Shown: piece by piece, positions 8,970 to 17,291 of the stretch
Position numbering within the stretch: the first letter of the stretch is position 1
How the letters are laid out: each line of letters opens with the position of its first letter
Source: an uncultured Collinsella sp.
Lineage (GTDB): Bacteria > Actinomycetota > Coriobacteriia > Coriobacteriales > Coriobacteriaceae
Direction of reading: 5' to 3'
Assembly: GCA_900754745.1 (NCBI GenBank)
Contig: CAAEEB010000075.1
Location: forward strand, 1 to 56,370
Length of the DNA stretch: 56,370 nucleotides
Translations under genes and position numbers: made by a program
The notes under the pieces: model-generated
Told to the model about the DNA's origin: nothing
Database searches by the model: none
The model's input: only the letters and a program-made list of their open reading frames with translations

Positions 8970-10185
8970 AGAGGCCCAGATAGCTGGTCATGCCTTCGAC
9001 GGCGAGCTTGGCACCGGCCACGGCATGGACCACGGTGAGCGGGCCGTTGACCACGTCGCCGGCGGCAAAGACGCCAGGCACGGTAGTCATGCCATGCTCG
9101 TCGACCGAAAGCAGACCGCGATGGTCGGTCTCCAGACCGCCCGTTGTAAGCACGAGCTTGTCCTTGGGCACCTGAGACGCCGCAATCACAACCGTGTCGG
9201 CAGACGCATGGTCGAGCTCTTCCTCGTAGCCCACCACATTGTTGTCCTCGTCAAAGATAGCCGTCTCGAACACCGGACCGTTATCATCGATGGCGCAGAT
9301 CGCCTTGCCGCGCACAATCTCGGCACCGTCAAGCTCGGTCAGCTCCACCTCGTCGTCAATCGCAGAGATGTGGCGCGAACGGGCATACACAGTGACCTTG
9401 CGAGCGCCCGAGCGCAGGGCCGTGCGGGCAACATCCATGGCCACATTGCCGGCGCCGATAACCGCCACGTTTTCGCCGATCGCCACGCTCGTGGGGTCAA
9501 CGAGGTAGTCGATGCCAAAGAGCACATTGCCGCGCGACTCGCCGGGGATACCCAGCTTGCGGGCGCGCCAAGTGCCCGTTCCCACAAAGACGGAGTCGTA
9601 GCCGTCGCGCAGCAGGTCGTCGATGTGGAGCGCACCGCCGATGGTGGTCGACGGACGCACGCGCACGCCGAGCGAGCACATCACGTGGCGGTACTTTTGC
9701 ACGAGCGCACGGGGCAGACGGAACTCGGGGATACCGTACTCCAGCACACCGCCGATCTCGGGGCGCTGCTCAAATACCGTGACGGCACAGCCCAGCTGGG
9801 CCATCTTAATGGCCACGGTGATACCGGCAGGACCGGAACCGACCACGGCGACCTGTTTACCGCACGACGGCGCGGGCTTCCACTCCTTACGGTCCAAATA
9901 CGCTGTCGAGATATAGTTCTCGATGCTCGAAAAATGCACGGGTGTGCCCTTGCGGCCCTGGATGCAAGCACCCTCGCACTGGCCCGAATGGTTGCACACC
10001 ATGGAGCAGACCGCGCTCATGGGATTGTTCTGGAACAGCAGCTCGCCCGCCTCTTCTAGACGACGCTGTTTGAACAGGTCGATGACCTGCGGAATAGGCG
10101 TCTGAACCGGGCAGCCCTTAATCTGGCAGAACGCCCTTTTACAACCTAGGCAACGATTCGCCTCTTCGACAATGTGGATAGCCAC
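8968..10185 (-). CDS. GltD-like NAD(P)/FAD-dependent Fe-S oxidoreductase
   Basis: About 405 residues. The N-terminal region carries clustered cysteines (CLGCKRAFCQIKGCPVQTPIP, then CSMVCNHSGQCEGAC) expected to hold 4Fe-4S centres. An FAD Rossmann fold follows (VAVVGSGPAGITVA, about residue 110), then an NAD(P) fold (VAVIGAGNVAMDVA, about 240) and a closing FAD motif TVPGVFAAGDVVNGP. This is the layout of the glutamate synthase small subunit and related electron-transfer subunits. No GltB partner or NfnA-like partner lies in the window, so its partner and reaction are unknown. The start is GTG at 10185 with AGGGGAG 4 nt upstream. It converges on kdpE. Confidence 0.85.
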   Translation of the reverse strand: MAIHIVEEANRCLGCKRAFCQIKGCPVQTPIPQVIDLFKQRRLEEAGELLFQNNPMSAVCSMVCNHSGQCEGACIQGRKGTPVHFSSIENYISTAYLDRKEWKPAPSCGKQVAVVGSGPAGITVAIKMAQLGCAVTVFEQRPEIGGVLEYGIPEFRLPRALVQKYRHVMCSLGVRVRPSTTIGGALHIDDLLRDGYDSVFVGTGTWRARKLGIPGESRGNVLFGIDYLVDPTSVAIGENVAVIGAGNVAMDVARTALRSGARKVTVYARSRHISAIDDEVELTELDGAEIVRGKAICAIDDNGPVFETAIFDEDNNVVGYEEELDHASADTVVIAASQVPKDKLVLTTGGLETDHRGLLSVDEHGMTTVPGVFAAGDVVNGPLTVVHAVAGAKLAVEGMTSYLGL

Positions 10186-10287
10186 GCAGCTCCCCTTTTT
10201 GATTCAATCCAATGGGGCGACGATAAAGATCCTTCACCGCTGCCCCAGTCAGGCAAACTTAATCGACCGCCACGGCAAAAGCCAATG

Positions 10288-11193
10288 CTAAAACTCGCGA
10301 TGCGAAGCCCCGCAGCGAGCGGACATGTGCTCGAGTGTCGCCAGGCAGTCAGCCGCCGTCGCCGGCACACTGTTCTCGACCACGCAGGGAATCCCAGGGC
10401 AGGCGGCAGCCGCCCAGGCCACCACGGGCTCAAAGTCGTATCGCCCCGTCTCCCCCACGCCATGACACACCAGGCGCGAACCCGTACCGTCGCACCAACC
10501 TGCTTTGTCCTCGTTATCAACGACCTCAAAATCCTTGGCGTGCAGCACGCGGATCTTACTGCCGCATAAGTAGAGCACGCGTGCTGTGATTTCCTGCGCT
10601 TCGTCAACGACGCTGGGGTGCAGCAGCGATACCGGGTCATAGATCACGCCGAGCGACGGGCTCGAGACGCGCTCCAGCACCTCGCGGCAGCGATCCGGCG
10701 TGTTGACCGTCTCGTTCCAGCCAGGCTCGATCAGTATTTGCCCGCCCACGGCCTCGGCGCGCTCGCAGACGCGTGCGAGTCCGTCCATAAAAGCCTCAAG
10801 CGCCTCATCGGTCATGCGGTCGTCAGCAACGCGGTTCTGCGCATTGGGGCGACCGGTCTCGGTACCCACCGGGCAGCCGCCGAGCATCTGGGCAAAGTTC
10901 AGGCATGCCTCGTACTCGGCAATGTTATCCATGAGCTGTTGGCGATCGGGCGTCGCCAAATTCTTATAGCAGCCGAGCACGGCGACCGAAACGCCCGACT
11001 CATCGAGCACGGCACGCAAATGGTCGGCAAGCTCGCGGGTCAGGCCGCCTCGATCGATCCCCATCGATGCGTAGAGCACCTTGCTCGGCAGCTGAATGCA
11101 CGAAAAGCCCAGCTCTCCCGCCATGCGAATGCGTTCCTCGACGGTCCCCTGCGGAAGGTCGTGCAAACGTACACCCGGAGTAACAGCCCCCAC
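10288..11193 (-). CDS. Sugar phosphate isomerase/epimerase-like TIM-barrel protein
   Basis: About 301 residues of the xylose-isomerase-like/AP-endonuclease-2 TIM-barrel family. Four likely metal ligands sit on successive strands: ILIEPGWNE, VIYDPVSLLHP, RVLHAKDFEV and CVVENS. It is the last gene of the pectin/uronate run, so an isomerase or epimerase step on a pectin-derived sugar or keto-uronate is plausible, but no family member of known function is recognised. Start choice is uncertain: GTG at 11193 has AAGGG about 11 nt upstream; GTG at 11202, overlapping the upstream stop, has almost no spacing. It lies 1 nt after GH105, so coupling is likely. Confidence 0.75.
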   Translation of the reverse strand: MGAVTPGVRLHDLPQGTVEERIRMAGELGFSCIQLPSKVLYASMGIDRGGLTRELADHLRAVLDESGVSVAVLGCYKNLATPDRQQLMDNIAEYEACLNFAQMLGGCPVGTETGRPNAQNRVADDRMTDEALEAFMDGLARVCERAEAVGGQILIEPGWNETVNTPDRCREVLERVSSPSLGVIYDPVSLLHPSVVDEAQEITARVLYLCGSKIRVLHAKDFEVVDNEDKAGWCDGTGSRLVCHGVGETGRYDFEPVVAWAAAACPGIPCVVENSVPATAADCLATLEHMSARCGASHREF

Positions 11194-11194
11194 G

Positions 11195-12433
11195 TTATTC
11201 ACATCCCTTATGAGCGTTGATGCCCGGGGTGTATCCGCCAAACGGGTCCTCGATGGAGCACACGCCCGAAGGGGCCAGCGGGTCGCGCTTGCCGGCAAGC
11301 TTGTCGTGATGCATGGTCTCGATATAGGCAAGCACCAGCGGCGCCACACCCTTTGCATCATTTTTGACCACGGGCTCGCTCATGTAGTAACCAAACGTGC
11401 CCTCGCGGTGCGCGGTGTTGCCCAAGCCCGCGACCAGGCAGATGTTGTCGAGCGCCAGCTGGCCATCGTGCTCGGAAAGGCAGGTCTCGCAGATGCCGTC
11501 GAAGGCGCGACGGCCGTACTGGTAGTAGCGCTCACCCAACACGCCCAGACGCACGCCCTTCATGATGGCGTTGGCAAAGATCGCGCTGCCCGACTCCTCC
11601 AGGTAGTTGGGGGCGATATTGGGCAGGTTGATAACCTGATGCCACATGCCGGTCTTCTCGTCCTGATACGGCAGCATGGCGTCAATCAGGTCGTGGAACA
11701 TCTTGCGGATCTCGTCCTTCTCGGCCGACATCGAAGGCGGCATAAGCTCCCACGTGTCGATGAGAGCCATGGCAAACCAGCCCTCGGCGCGCAGCCAGAA
11801 GTTAGCCGAAAGGCCGGTGACCGGGTCGCACCAGAACTGCTTGCGGCTCGCGTCGTAAGCGTGATAGTACAGACCATTGAGGGGGTTGCGCATCAGGTCG
11901 TGCACGACCTGGAACATATGGAAGCTATCTGAGCAGGCACGACGGTTGTGGAAACTCAGCTCGTACTGCATGTAGAACGGCTGTGCCATATACATGCCGT
12001 CGAGCCAGATCTGGTTGGGGTAGACGGCCTTGTGCCAAAACACGCCCTCTTTGGTGCGCGGCTGGGTTTCGAGCTGGCGGTAGATGGTGTCCATGGCGGC
12101 ACGGTACTTGGGCTTGCCCACCAGGTCATACAGCTTGTAGAGGGTCTTGCCCGCATTGACGTTATCGAGGTTGTACTCCTGCGGGTTGTAATGCTTGATG
12201 GTACCGTCGTCCTGGACAAAGAAATCGATGTAGTCATCGGCGAACGTCAAGTAGCGCTGCTCACCCGTGATCTCGTACAGCTCGATGAGCGCCTTGATCA
12301 TGCAGCCGTCGATATAGTTCCAGGTGTTCTCCTTGCCGGCGCGAATCTTTTCGATGTTCCAAGCCGGCGCCTGCGGCGTAGAGGTTTCGATCAACTGCTC
12401 GATATAACGGTCCAGGATTTGATTGCAACCCAT
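11195..12433 (-). CDS. GH105 unsaturated rhamnogalacturonyl/uronyl hydrolase
   Basis: About 412 residues in the alpha/alpha-barrel fold of GH105 (YteR/YesR). Signatures include WNYIDGCMIKALIELYEITG, IWLDGMYMAQPF (catalytic Asp of WLDG.YM), GLYYHAYDASRKQFW, RAEGWFAMALID and ESGSAIFANAIMKGVRLG. The family removes 4,5-unsaturated uronic acids from the ends of pectin lyase products by hydrating the double bond. No signal peptide is seen, so it acts in the cytoplasm. The ATG at 12433 follows AGAGGGGAC by about 6 nt; an ATG six codons upstream has no such site. Its promoter carries two LacI-type palindromes. No pectate lyase is found in this window, so its unsaturated substrate must come from elsewhere or from other species. 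Confidence 0.88.
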   Translation of the reverse strand: MGCNQILDRYIEQLIETSTPQAPAWNIEKIRAGKENTWNYIDGCMIKALIELYEITGEQRYLTFADDYIDFFVQDDGTIKHYNPQEYNLDNVNAGKTLYKLYDLVGKPKYRAAMDTIYRQLETQPRTKEGVFWHKAVYPNQIWLDGMYMAQPFYMQYELSFHNRRACSDSFHMFQVVHDLMRNPLNGLYYHAYDASRKQFWCDPVTGLSANFWLRAEGWFAMALIDTWELMPPSMSAEKDEIRKMFHDLIDAMLPYQDEKTGMWHQVINLPNIAPNYLEESGSAIFANAIMKGVRLGVLGERYYQYGRRAFDGICETCLSEHDGQLALDNICLVAGLGNTAHREGTFGYYMSEPVVKNDAKGVAPLVLAYIETMHHDKLAGKRDPLAPSGVCSIEDPFGGYTPGINAHKGCE

Positions 12434-12458
12434 TGCTGTCCCCTCTGACATAAACGAT

Positions 12459-12525
12459 AGGTGAACGTTACCCCTAGTGTAACGCGAACGGGGAATATAG
12501 GGTGAACGTTAACCCTATATTCCCC
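12459..12525 (-). promoter_or_regulatory. GH105 promoter with two uronate-type LacI operators, one in a 36-bp palindrome
   Basis: Operator 1 is AGGTGAACGTTACCC (12459-12473). Operator 2, GGGTGAACGTTAACCC, is the core of a near-perfect 36-bp palindrome at 12490-12525 (arms GGGGAATATAGGG / CCCTATATTCCCC). Centres are 41 bp apart. On the minus strand TTCACC inside operator 2 can serve as -35, with TACACT at 12476-12481 as -10 (19-bp spacer). Operator 1 would cover the start of transcription. The palindrome is also just downstream of the SGNH gene and could end its transcript. Confidence 0.65.
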
Positions 12526-12540
12526 GCAAACGGCAGACTT

Positions 12541-13209
12541 TTAGCGGCAAACGGCGGTGAGACCCGCGGCGATGCGATGCGCCAGGCGCTCATAGCCAGC
12601 CGGGCTGTAGTGCAGACCGTCCGGCATATAGAGCTCGCGGTGCTCCGGCAAAAACGGGCTGATACCGCTTTGCGCATACAGGTCAATCACCGGAACGGAG
12701 TAGCGGTCACAGACCTCGAGCATCGCTCGCACGTAGACGACCTGCGTCAGGCCCAAATGGTTCGCCTCATCGCTTGCCGGGATATCCTTCTCGTGCTTAC
12801 CGCTCGTCTTGCACGGCGTCATAAACACGAGCTTTGCCCGAGGCGAGCGTGCCGTGATGGTTCGGATCAGGTAATCGAGCGCACCGTAGAACTCATGCAC
12901 ATCGGTACTGCCCAACTCGCCAAGCGGCACGTTGCGGCTAAAGTCGTTGACGCCGCCAAAGACAATGTAGATATCGGCCGCATCGTCGATACCGTCCAGG
13001 CGCTCGACAAACGAATCGGTACGGTCGGCCTTGATGGCGATACGCGAACCCTTGATGCCAAAGTTCTCGACGACCGCGCCTCCCAGCAGCGTGCCCAGAT
13101 GCGAGGTCCACGAGATGTCGTTGCCTCCCCCACCGCAGCCGTTGTCGCCCCAGGTCGTTGAGTCGCCAAAGCAGCAAATGGTCGATTCACTCAAACTCTT
13201 CGTTTCCAT
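12541..13209 (-). CDS. SGNH/GDSL-type hydrolase (putative pectin acetylesterase)
   Basis: About 222 residues. SGNH blocks are clear: block I CCFGDSTTWGDNG with the nucleophile Ser, a conserved Gly region around VENFGIKGSR, block III VFGGVNDFSRN with Asn, and block V MPDGLHYSPAGYERLA with the Asp/His pair. This family removes acetyl or other acyl groups from carbohydrates. Between a pectin methylesterase fusion and GH105, removal of O-acetyl groups from pectic fragments is the likely task (inference). No signal peptide. The ATG at 13209 has GAGGAG 6 nt upstream; 20 upstream codons in frame lack a site. Confidence 0.82.
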   Translation of the reverse strand: METKSLSESTICCFGDSTTWGDNGCGGGGNDISWTSHLGTLLGGAVVENFGIKGSRIAIKADRTDSFVERLDGIDDAADIYIVFGGVNDFSRNVPLGELGSTDVHEFYGALDYLIRTITARSPRAKLVFMTPCKTSGKHEKDIPASDEANHLGLTQVVYVRAMLEVCDRYSVPVIDLYAQSGISPFLPEHRELYMPDGLHYSPAGYERLAHRIAAGLTAVCR

Positions 13210-13278
13210 AATCTTCTCCTCATCCGCCCATCGGCGGTCATACAGGAACGTACCGTTTCTTCGCAGCATGCCGAGGGG

Positions 13279-15444
13279 CTATGCACGGGCGCATTCCGCA
13301 ACGTGCGAATCGAGCCATTCGATATCCTCGGCAAGATGTGCCACGCCCAGATGGTGTTCACCCGGACACACCTCGTGCCGCAGGCCATCTCTGCGACCCA
13401 GCAACTTGTAGGCATCGCGCACGATCTCGAGCTGCTCGTCAACATTTTTCAGCCCGCGCGAACCGTTCAGATGATCCTCTTCACAGCTTTGCACCAGCAG
13501 CGGATGCGGCGCGATGAGCGAGGCAATATCGCCCATGTCGAGTAAGCGCCAAAGTCCGGGTGTGTAGTTGCAGCTGCAATTGCCATTGAGATGCAGCAGC
13601 GAATCGTCGACACCGTACAGATAGCCCGAGACAAACGCCTTGCGTACACGCGGGTCGAGTGCGGCCAGGTACAACGTCATGTAGCCGCCACCCGAAAAAC
13701 CAAAGCAACCCAGGTCATCCATGGCAATGTCGCCGCGCGCCTCCAAGTAATCGATCAAGCGCATGTTGTCCCAGACGTTGAGGCCCGCGACCGTAAGACC
13801 CAGTGGCTCGGCCATACGTGCCTGATTCAGGCACGTACCGCGCAGGTAGCTGTTCTCGTCATCGCCCTGACCCTTCCAGTCACGACGGTATCCCCAGCCG
13901 CGCGCGTCGGGGCAGACGGTCACGTAACCCATGCGTGCCAAACGCAGACCGTAGTCGTAATTGAACTTACGCACGGCATCATCGACCGCCGGCACGCCCG
14001 TCACGCCCGCAACACTTGCGGCGCCTGCTCCCTGATGGCCATGCGGGCAGATATAGCAACACTTGCGGCCGCGCGCATCGAGCTTAGGCGACTGCGGCTC
14101 GAGCAGGTAGAACGGCATCCAAACGTCGCGCTCCACCTGCAGCATCGCATGGGTGCGCACGATACCGCCGGCAATCTGCACCCGATCGAGTTCGCGCGCC
14201 TCAATCGACACGCGATCCATAATCGATAGGCCCAACAGGTCAAACAGCCGAACCCTCGTCGCAATCTGCCATGCCTCAAAGTCTTCGGGCGTCGTGCCCT
14301 TAAATGCGGCGGAGCGGCCCTCACGCTTAAGGCGCTCACGAAATGCCAGTTCGTCTTCGTAATAGGTGTCGATATGCACCGTGCGACCGTTATCGGAAAG
14401 ACTGTCGGTCTCCGCAGCGTCGCCCGGGCCACCTTCGGGGTCCCAGCCGTCCGCACCGGAAAGCACCTGTTCGCGGGCGTATCGGGTAGTGGCTGTCGCA
14501 TCGAGCTCGTGCGCCCATGGCGCCCAGTTTTCGGCATCATTCGCCGGGCCATGTAGGCTTGCACCAGCGTAGTGCGCCCTCTCGTGCGCCGCTGGCTTAG
14601 CCCAATCCCACCAACCTTCGCGCTTGATATGCTGTCCCAGCCAGCAATCGATCAGCACGGTCTGGGCCCACTCACGCCAAGGACGACCCAAATAGACCGA
14701 ATCCGGTGCCACATCTTGCGCGGCTGTAAACGAGCAGCCGTGGAACACGAAGCCATACGGCTCTCCCTCGGGCGTCGACGCCGCCGTCACGTAACCGTTC
14801 ACGTCCATATCGCGGTTGAGCGAGCGAATCTCGCACCCCTCAAAGTAGGCACGCGCGCCGCCAAAGATAAAGTCGACATCGCCCTCGATCCGGCAACGTC
14901 TAAAATACTGGCGCCCCACCCGGCGCGGCGCATACTGTTTGGGTCCTATAAACCCGCCCGGTTTGGCCTCATGCGGCGGCAGCGGACCCAAAAACAGCGT
15001 GTCTTGGTGCCCCTTAATGCAGCAGGCATCGACGACCAGACGGTCGCCATCGGCATACAGGGCAATCGCCTGACCGACCTCGCGTCCATCGCCCGCATCG
15101 TTTTCGATCGTGAGGTTTGCAAGCGTCACGTCATCGGCATCGACCAACACCGTATACGTGCGGAAGGTGCCGAGCTTTCCGTCCTGGCCGCTGCCGTCCT
15201 CCGAGGGCATCTGCGCCGCAAGGCAGCCAACGATACGCACGCTGTCAGCCGTCTCGCCCACCAGCGTCACATACGGTCGATGAATCTCGACCCGTTCGCG
15301 GTACTCACCCGGCTCGATATGGATTGTCACCGGTTGCTCGGCATCCGGATAGAGTTGATCGGCTGCCGCCAAGGCATCGGAAATGCTGCGATATGCCCCC
15401 GCACGTTCGGTCGATACTTCAAAAACTTGTTCTTCAATCATCAT
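13279..15444 (-). CDS. Two-domain esterase: CE8 pectin methylesterase fused to alpha/beta-hydrolase
   Basis: About 721 residues. Residues 10-320 form a CE8 pectinesterase beta-helix with PGEYRERV, GQAIAL (Gln125), GHQDTLF (Gln147, Asp148), VDFIFGGA (catalytic Asp191) and YLGRPW (Arg254, Trp256). Residues about 355-721 form an alpha/beta hydrolase: CYICPHGHQGAG, VCPDARGWGYR, CFGFSGGGYM with nucleophile Ser584, and a late GEHHLG His, resembling acetylxylan/cephalosporin-C esterase-type enzymes. It may strip both methyl and acetyl esters from oligogalacturonides. No signal peptide, unlike most CE8 enzymes. The start is placed at 15444, about 11 nt after AAAGGG; the next codon is also ATG. It lies between GH28 and the SGNH gene. 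Confidence 0.86.
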   Translation of the reverse strand: MMIEEQVFEVSTERAGAYRSISDALAAADQLYPDAEQPVTIHIEPGEYRERVEIHRPYVTLVGETADSVRIVGCLAAQMPSEDGSGQDGKLGTFRTYTVLVDADDVTLANLTIENDAGDGREVGQAIALYADGDRLVVDACCIKGHQDTLFLGPLPPHEAKPGGFIGPKQYAPRRVGRQYFRRCRIEGDVDFIFGGARAYFEGCEIRSLNRDMDVNGYVTAASTPEGEPYGFVFHGCSFTAAQDVAPDSVYLGRPWREWAQTVLIDCWLGQHIKREGWWDWAKPAAHERAHYAGASLHGPANDAENWAPWAHELDATATTRYAREQVLSGADGWDPEGGPGDAAETDSLSDNGRTVHIDTYYEDELAFRERLKREGRSAAFKGTTPEDFEAWQIATRVRLFDLLGLSIMDRVSIEARELDRVQIAGGIVRTHAMLQVERDVWMPFYLLEPQSPKLDARGRKCCYICPHGHQGAGAASVAGVTGVPAVDDAVRKFNYDYGLRLARMGYVTVCPDARGWGYRRDWKGQGDDENSYLRGTCLNQARMAEPLGLTVAGLNVWDNMRLIDYLEARGDIAMDDLGCFGFSGGGYMTLYLAALDPRVRKAFVSGYLYGVDDSLLHLNGNCSCNYTPGLWRLLDMGDIASLIAPHPLLVQSCEEDHLNGSRGLKNVDEQLEIVRDAYKLLGRRDGLRHEVCPGEHHLGVAHLAEDIEWLDSHVAECARA

Positions 15445-15578
15445 CAGTAGCCACACCCTTTCGTCACGGACCGTCTACGCTGCAGTTCCGGCATATAAAG
15501 AGCACGTGCGATGGGTCGGGAAGGCCCCGTCCATCGCACGTCACAACATGCCGGATTCGATTGTTTAAGAGCAAACGC

Positions 15579-17174
15579 TTACGCGCGCACAACCTTGTCG
15601 ACGTTTTGGAGTTGCAGCTCCTCGCCGTCCTGGCCCTCAACAACCACGTTTTGCAGGTCGAGTACCTTGACGTTTTGAGCGATGATGCCCTGGCGCACCA
15701 TGGGCTCAACGCCGCAGGCCATGGCCGGGACAAAGGGCTCGGCATCCTCCGCGAAGGTCACGTGGACATCCTGGAACGTCAGGCGCGTCACTTTACTCTC
15801 GGGCAGGCCCGTGATGTAGGCTGCGGCGGCATGGCAGTTGGTGGCCTCGATATCGCGGAACGTCGTGGCGCCAAAGCCGGGCGTGCGGTCGTCGACGGGC
15901 AGCGCCTCGCGGTTCTGGACATAATCGGTCTTGCCGTCCTTGTCGCAGAAGTAGAACGAGTTGACCACAAAGGGCGTGAGCACCTTGTCCATGCGAATGT
16001 GCTCGAAGGTGATGCCCTCGTTGACGGCGTCCTTGCCGCGGCCGCGACGGGTCTTGACGCGCAGGCCGCGGTCGGTGCGCTCGAACAGGCACTTGATCAC
16101 GGTGAGGTCCTTGATGCCACCGGCGGCCTCGGAACCCAAGACCACGGCGCCGTGACCATCGTGCATGTAGCAGTGCGAGATCAGTACGTCGTGCGTTGCG
16201 GGGCGAAGCTCGGGCTCAATGCCCAGCTTGCCGCTCTTGATGGCGATGCAGTCGTCGCCCACCGAGAACTGGCAGCCCAGGATGCGGACAAAGCCGCAAC
16301 TCTCGGGGTCGAAGCCATCGGTGTTGTGGGAGTTCTTGGGGCCCTCGATGGACAGGCAGAGTGCATCGACGTGCTCGCACAGGATGGGGTGGATGTTCCA
16401 CGCTGGGCTGTTGCGAACGGTGAAGCCGGCCAGGCTCACGTTCTCGCACTCGGACAGGAAGATCATGCGCGGACGGGCGACCTCGCGGCCCTCCTCGGGA
16501 CGGAAGATGTTCTTAAAGTCCTTGTTCCACCAGTTGTCCTCGGCAAAATCGGTCTGGCCGTCAATTGCACCGCGGCCATAGATGCACACGTCGTGCACGC
16601 TCAGGCCAGTAAAGGTGGAGCAATAGGTCGAGAAGCTCTCGCCCTCCCAGCGGCCCAGCGGGGTCATGTCGGTACCGGCGTAACCGGCACCCTCGTCGCC
16701 CTTGACCGTACCGGGAATGTAGGCAAGTGCCGCGCGGTCGTGGCGAGCCAGCAGCACGGCGCCCTCGGCAAGCTCGATGTTGATATTGCTCTTGAGGAAG
16801 AGTGACTTGATGCGGTAGTTGCCGGCGGGAATCAGCACGCGGCCACCCTTGGGGCAGGCCATGATGGCAGCCTGGATGTTGGTGGTGTCGTCGTGCTCGG
16901 CGTCACCCTTGGCGCCGCAGTCGCGAACGTTAATGGTGAAAGGCTCTGCCGGCGTGGTAACGCCCACGCTCAGCTCGCGCTCGCCGCAAACAAAGCGAAC
17001 CAGGTTGCGCTTGCCGGGAACCAGGCCGTCGACATAGGTCTCGACCGTGTTCGTGGTGCCGGCGGGCTCGTCGTTGACAAAGATCTCCCACGTATCGGCG
17101 CAGGTAAAGTAGCCGCCGTCGTCGAGCTCAATCACGGCCGCGCGGGCGTTGCGCCAGATAACGTTCGTCTCCAT
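15579..17174 (-). CDS. GH28 polygalacturonase (likely exo-acting, cytoplasmic)
   Basis: About 531 residues. An N-terminal fibronectin-III-like region (to about 83) precedes a right-handed beta-helix starting FTINVRDCGAKGDAEHDDT. The GH28 catalytic signatures are complete: NTDG (about 284-287), GDDC (Asp307/308), GHG (His341) and RGLRVKTR (about 372-374). The family hydrolyses alpha-1,4-galacturonosyl bonds. The N-terminal extra domain and lack of a secretion signal fit an exo-enzyme releasing galacturonate from imported oligomers. The ATG at 17174 has GAGGGAG 6 nt upstream. A strong terminator separates it from the symporter gene; no LacI palindrome was seen just upstream, so its promoter is not identified. 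Confidence 0.92.
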   Translation of the reverse strand: METNVIWRNARAAVIELDDGGYFTCADTWEIFVNDEPAGTTNTVETYVDGLVPGKRNLVRFVCGERELSVGVTTPAEPFTINVRDCGAKGDAEHDDTTNIQAAIMACPKGGRVLIPAGNYRIKSLFLKSNINIELAEGAVLLARHDRAALAYIPGTVKGDEGAGYAGTDMTPLGRWEGESFSTYCSTFTGLSVHDVCIYGRGAIDGQTDFAEDNWWNKDFKNIFRPEEGREVARPRMIFLSECENVSLAGFTVRNSPAWNIHPILCEHVDALCLSIEGPKNSHNTDGFDPESCGFVRILGCQFSVGDDCIAIKSGKLGIEPELRPATHDVLISHCYMHDGHGAVVLGSEAAGGIKDLTVIKCLFERTDRGLRVKTRRGRGKDAVNEGITFEHIRMDKVLTPFVVNSFYFCDKDGKTDYVQNREALPVDDRTPGFGATTFRDIEATNCHAAAAYITGLPESKVTRLTFQDVHVTFAEDAEPFVPAMACGVEPMVRQGIIAQNVKVLDLQNVVVEGQDGEELQLQNVDKVVRA

Positions 17175-17224
17175 GGATTTCTCCCTCAAAAAGATTCTCT
17201 AAAAGTTAATTGTACGCTGTTGTA

Positions 17225-17269
17225 AAAAAGGGCCGTACCTGCCGGCGGATATCCGGTGGCACGGCCCTG
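17225..17269 (-). terminator. Rho-independent terminator of the GPH symporter gene
   Basis: On the minus strand a stem AGGGCCGTGCC / GGTACGGCCCT, extended internally by CCGGAT/GCCGG, is followed directly by TTTTTT. It lies 22 nt past the symporter stop and upstream of GH28. Confidence 0.88.
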
Positions 17270-17291
17270 TGATGTGGACGATGCGCTTGCC

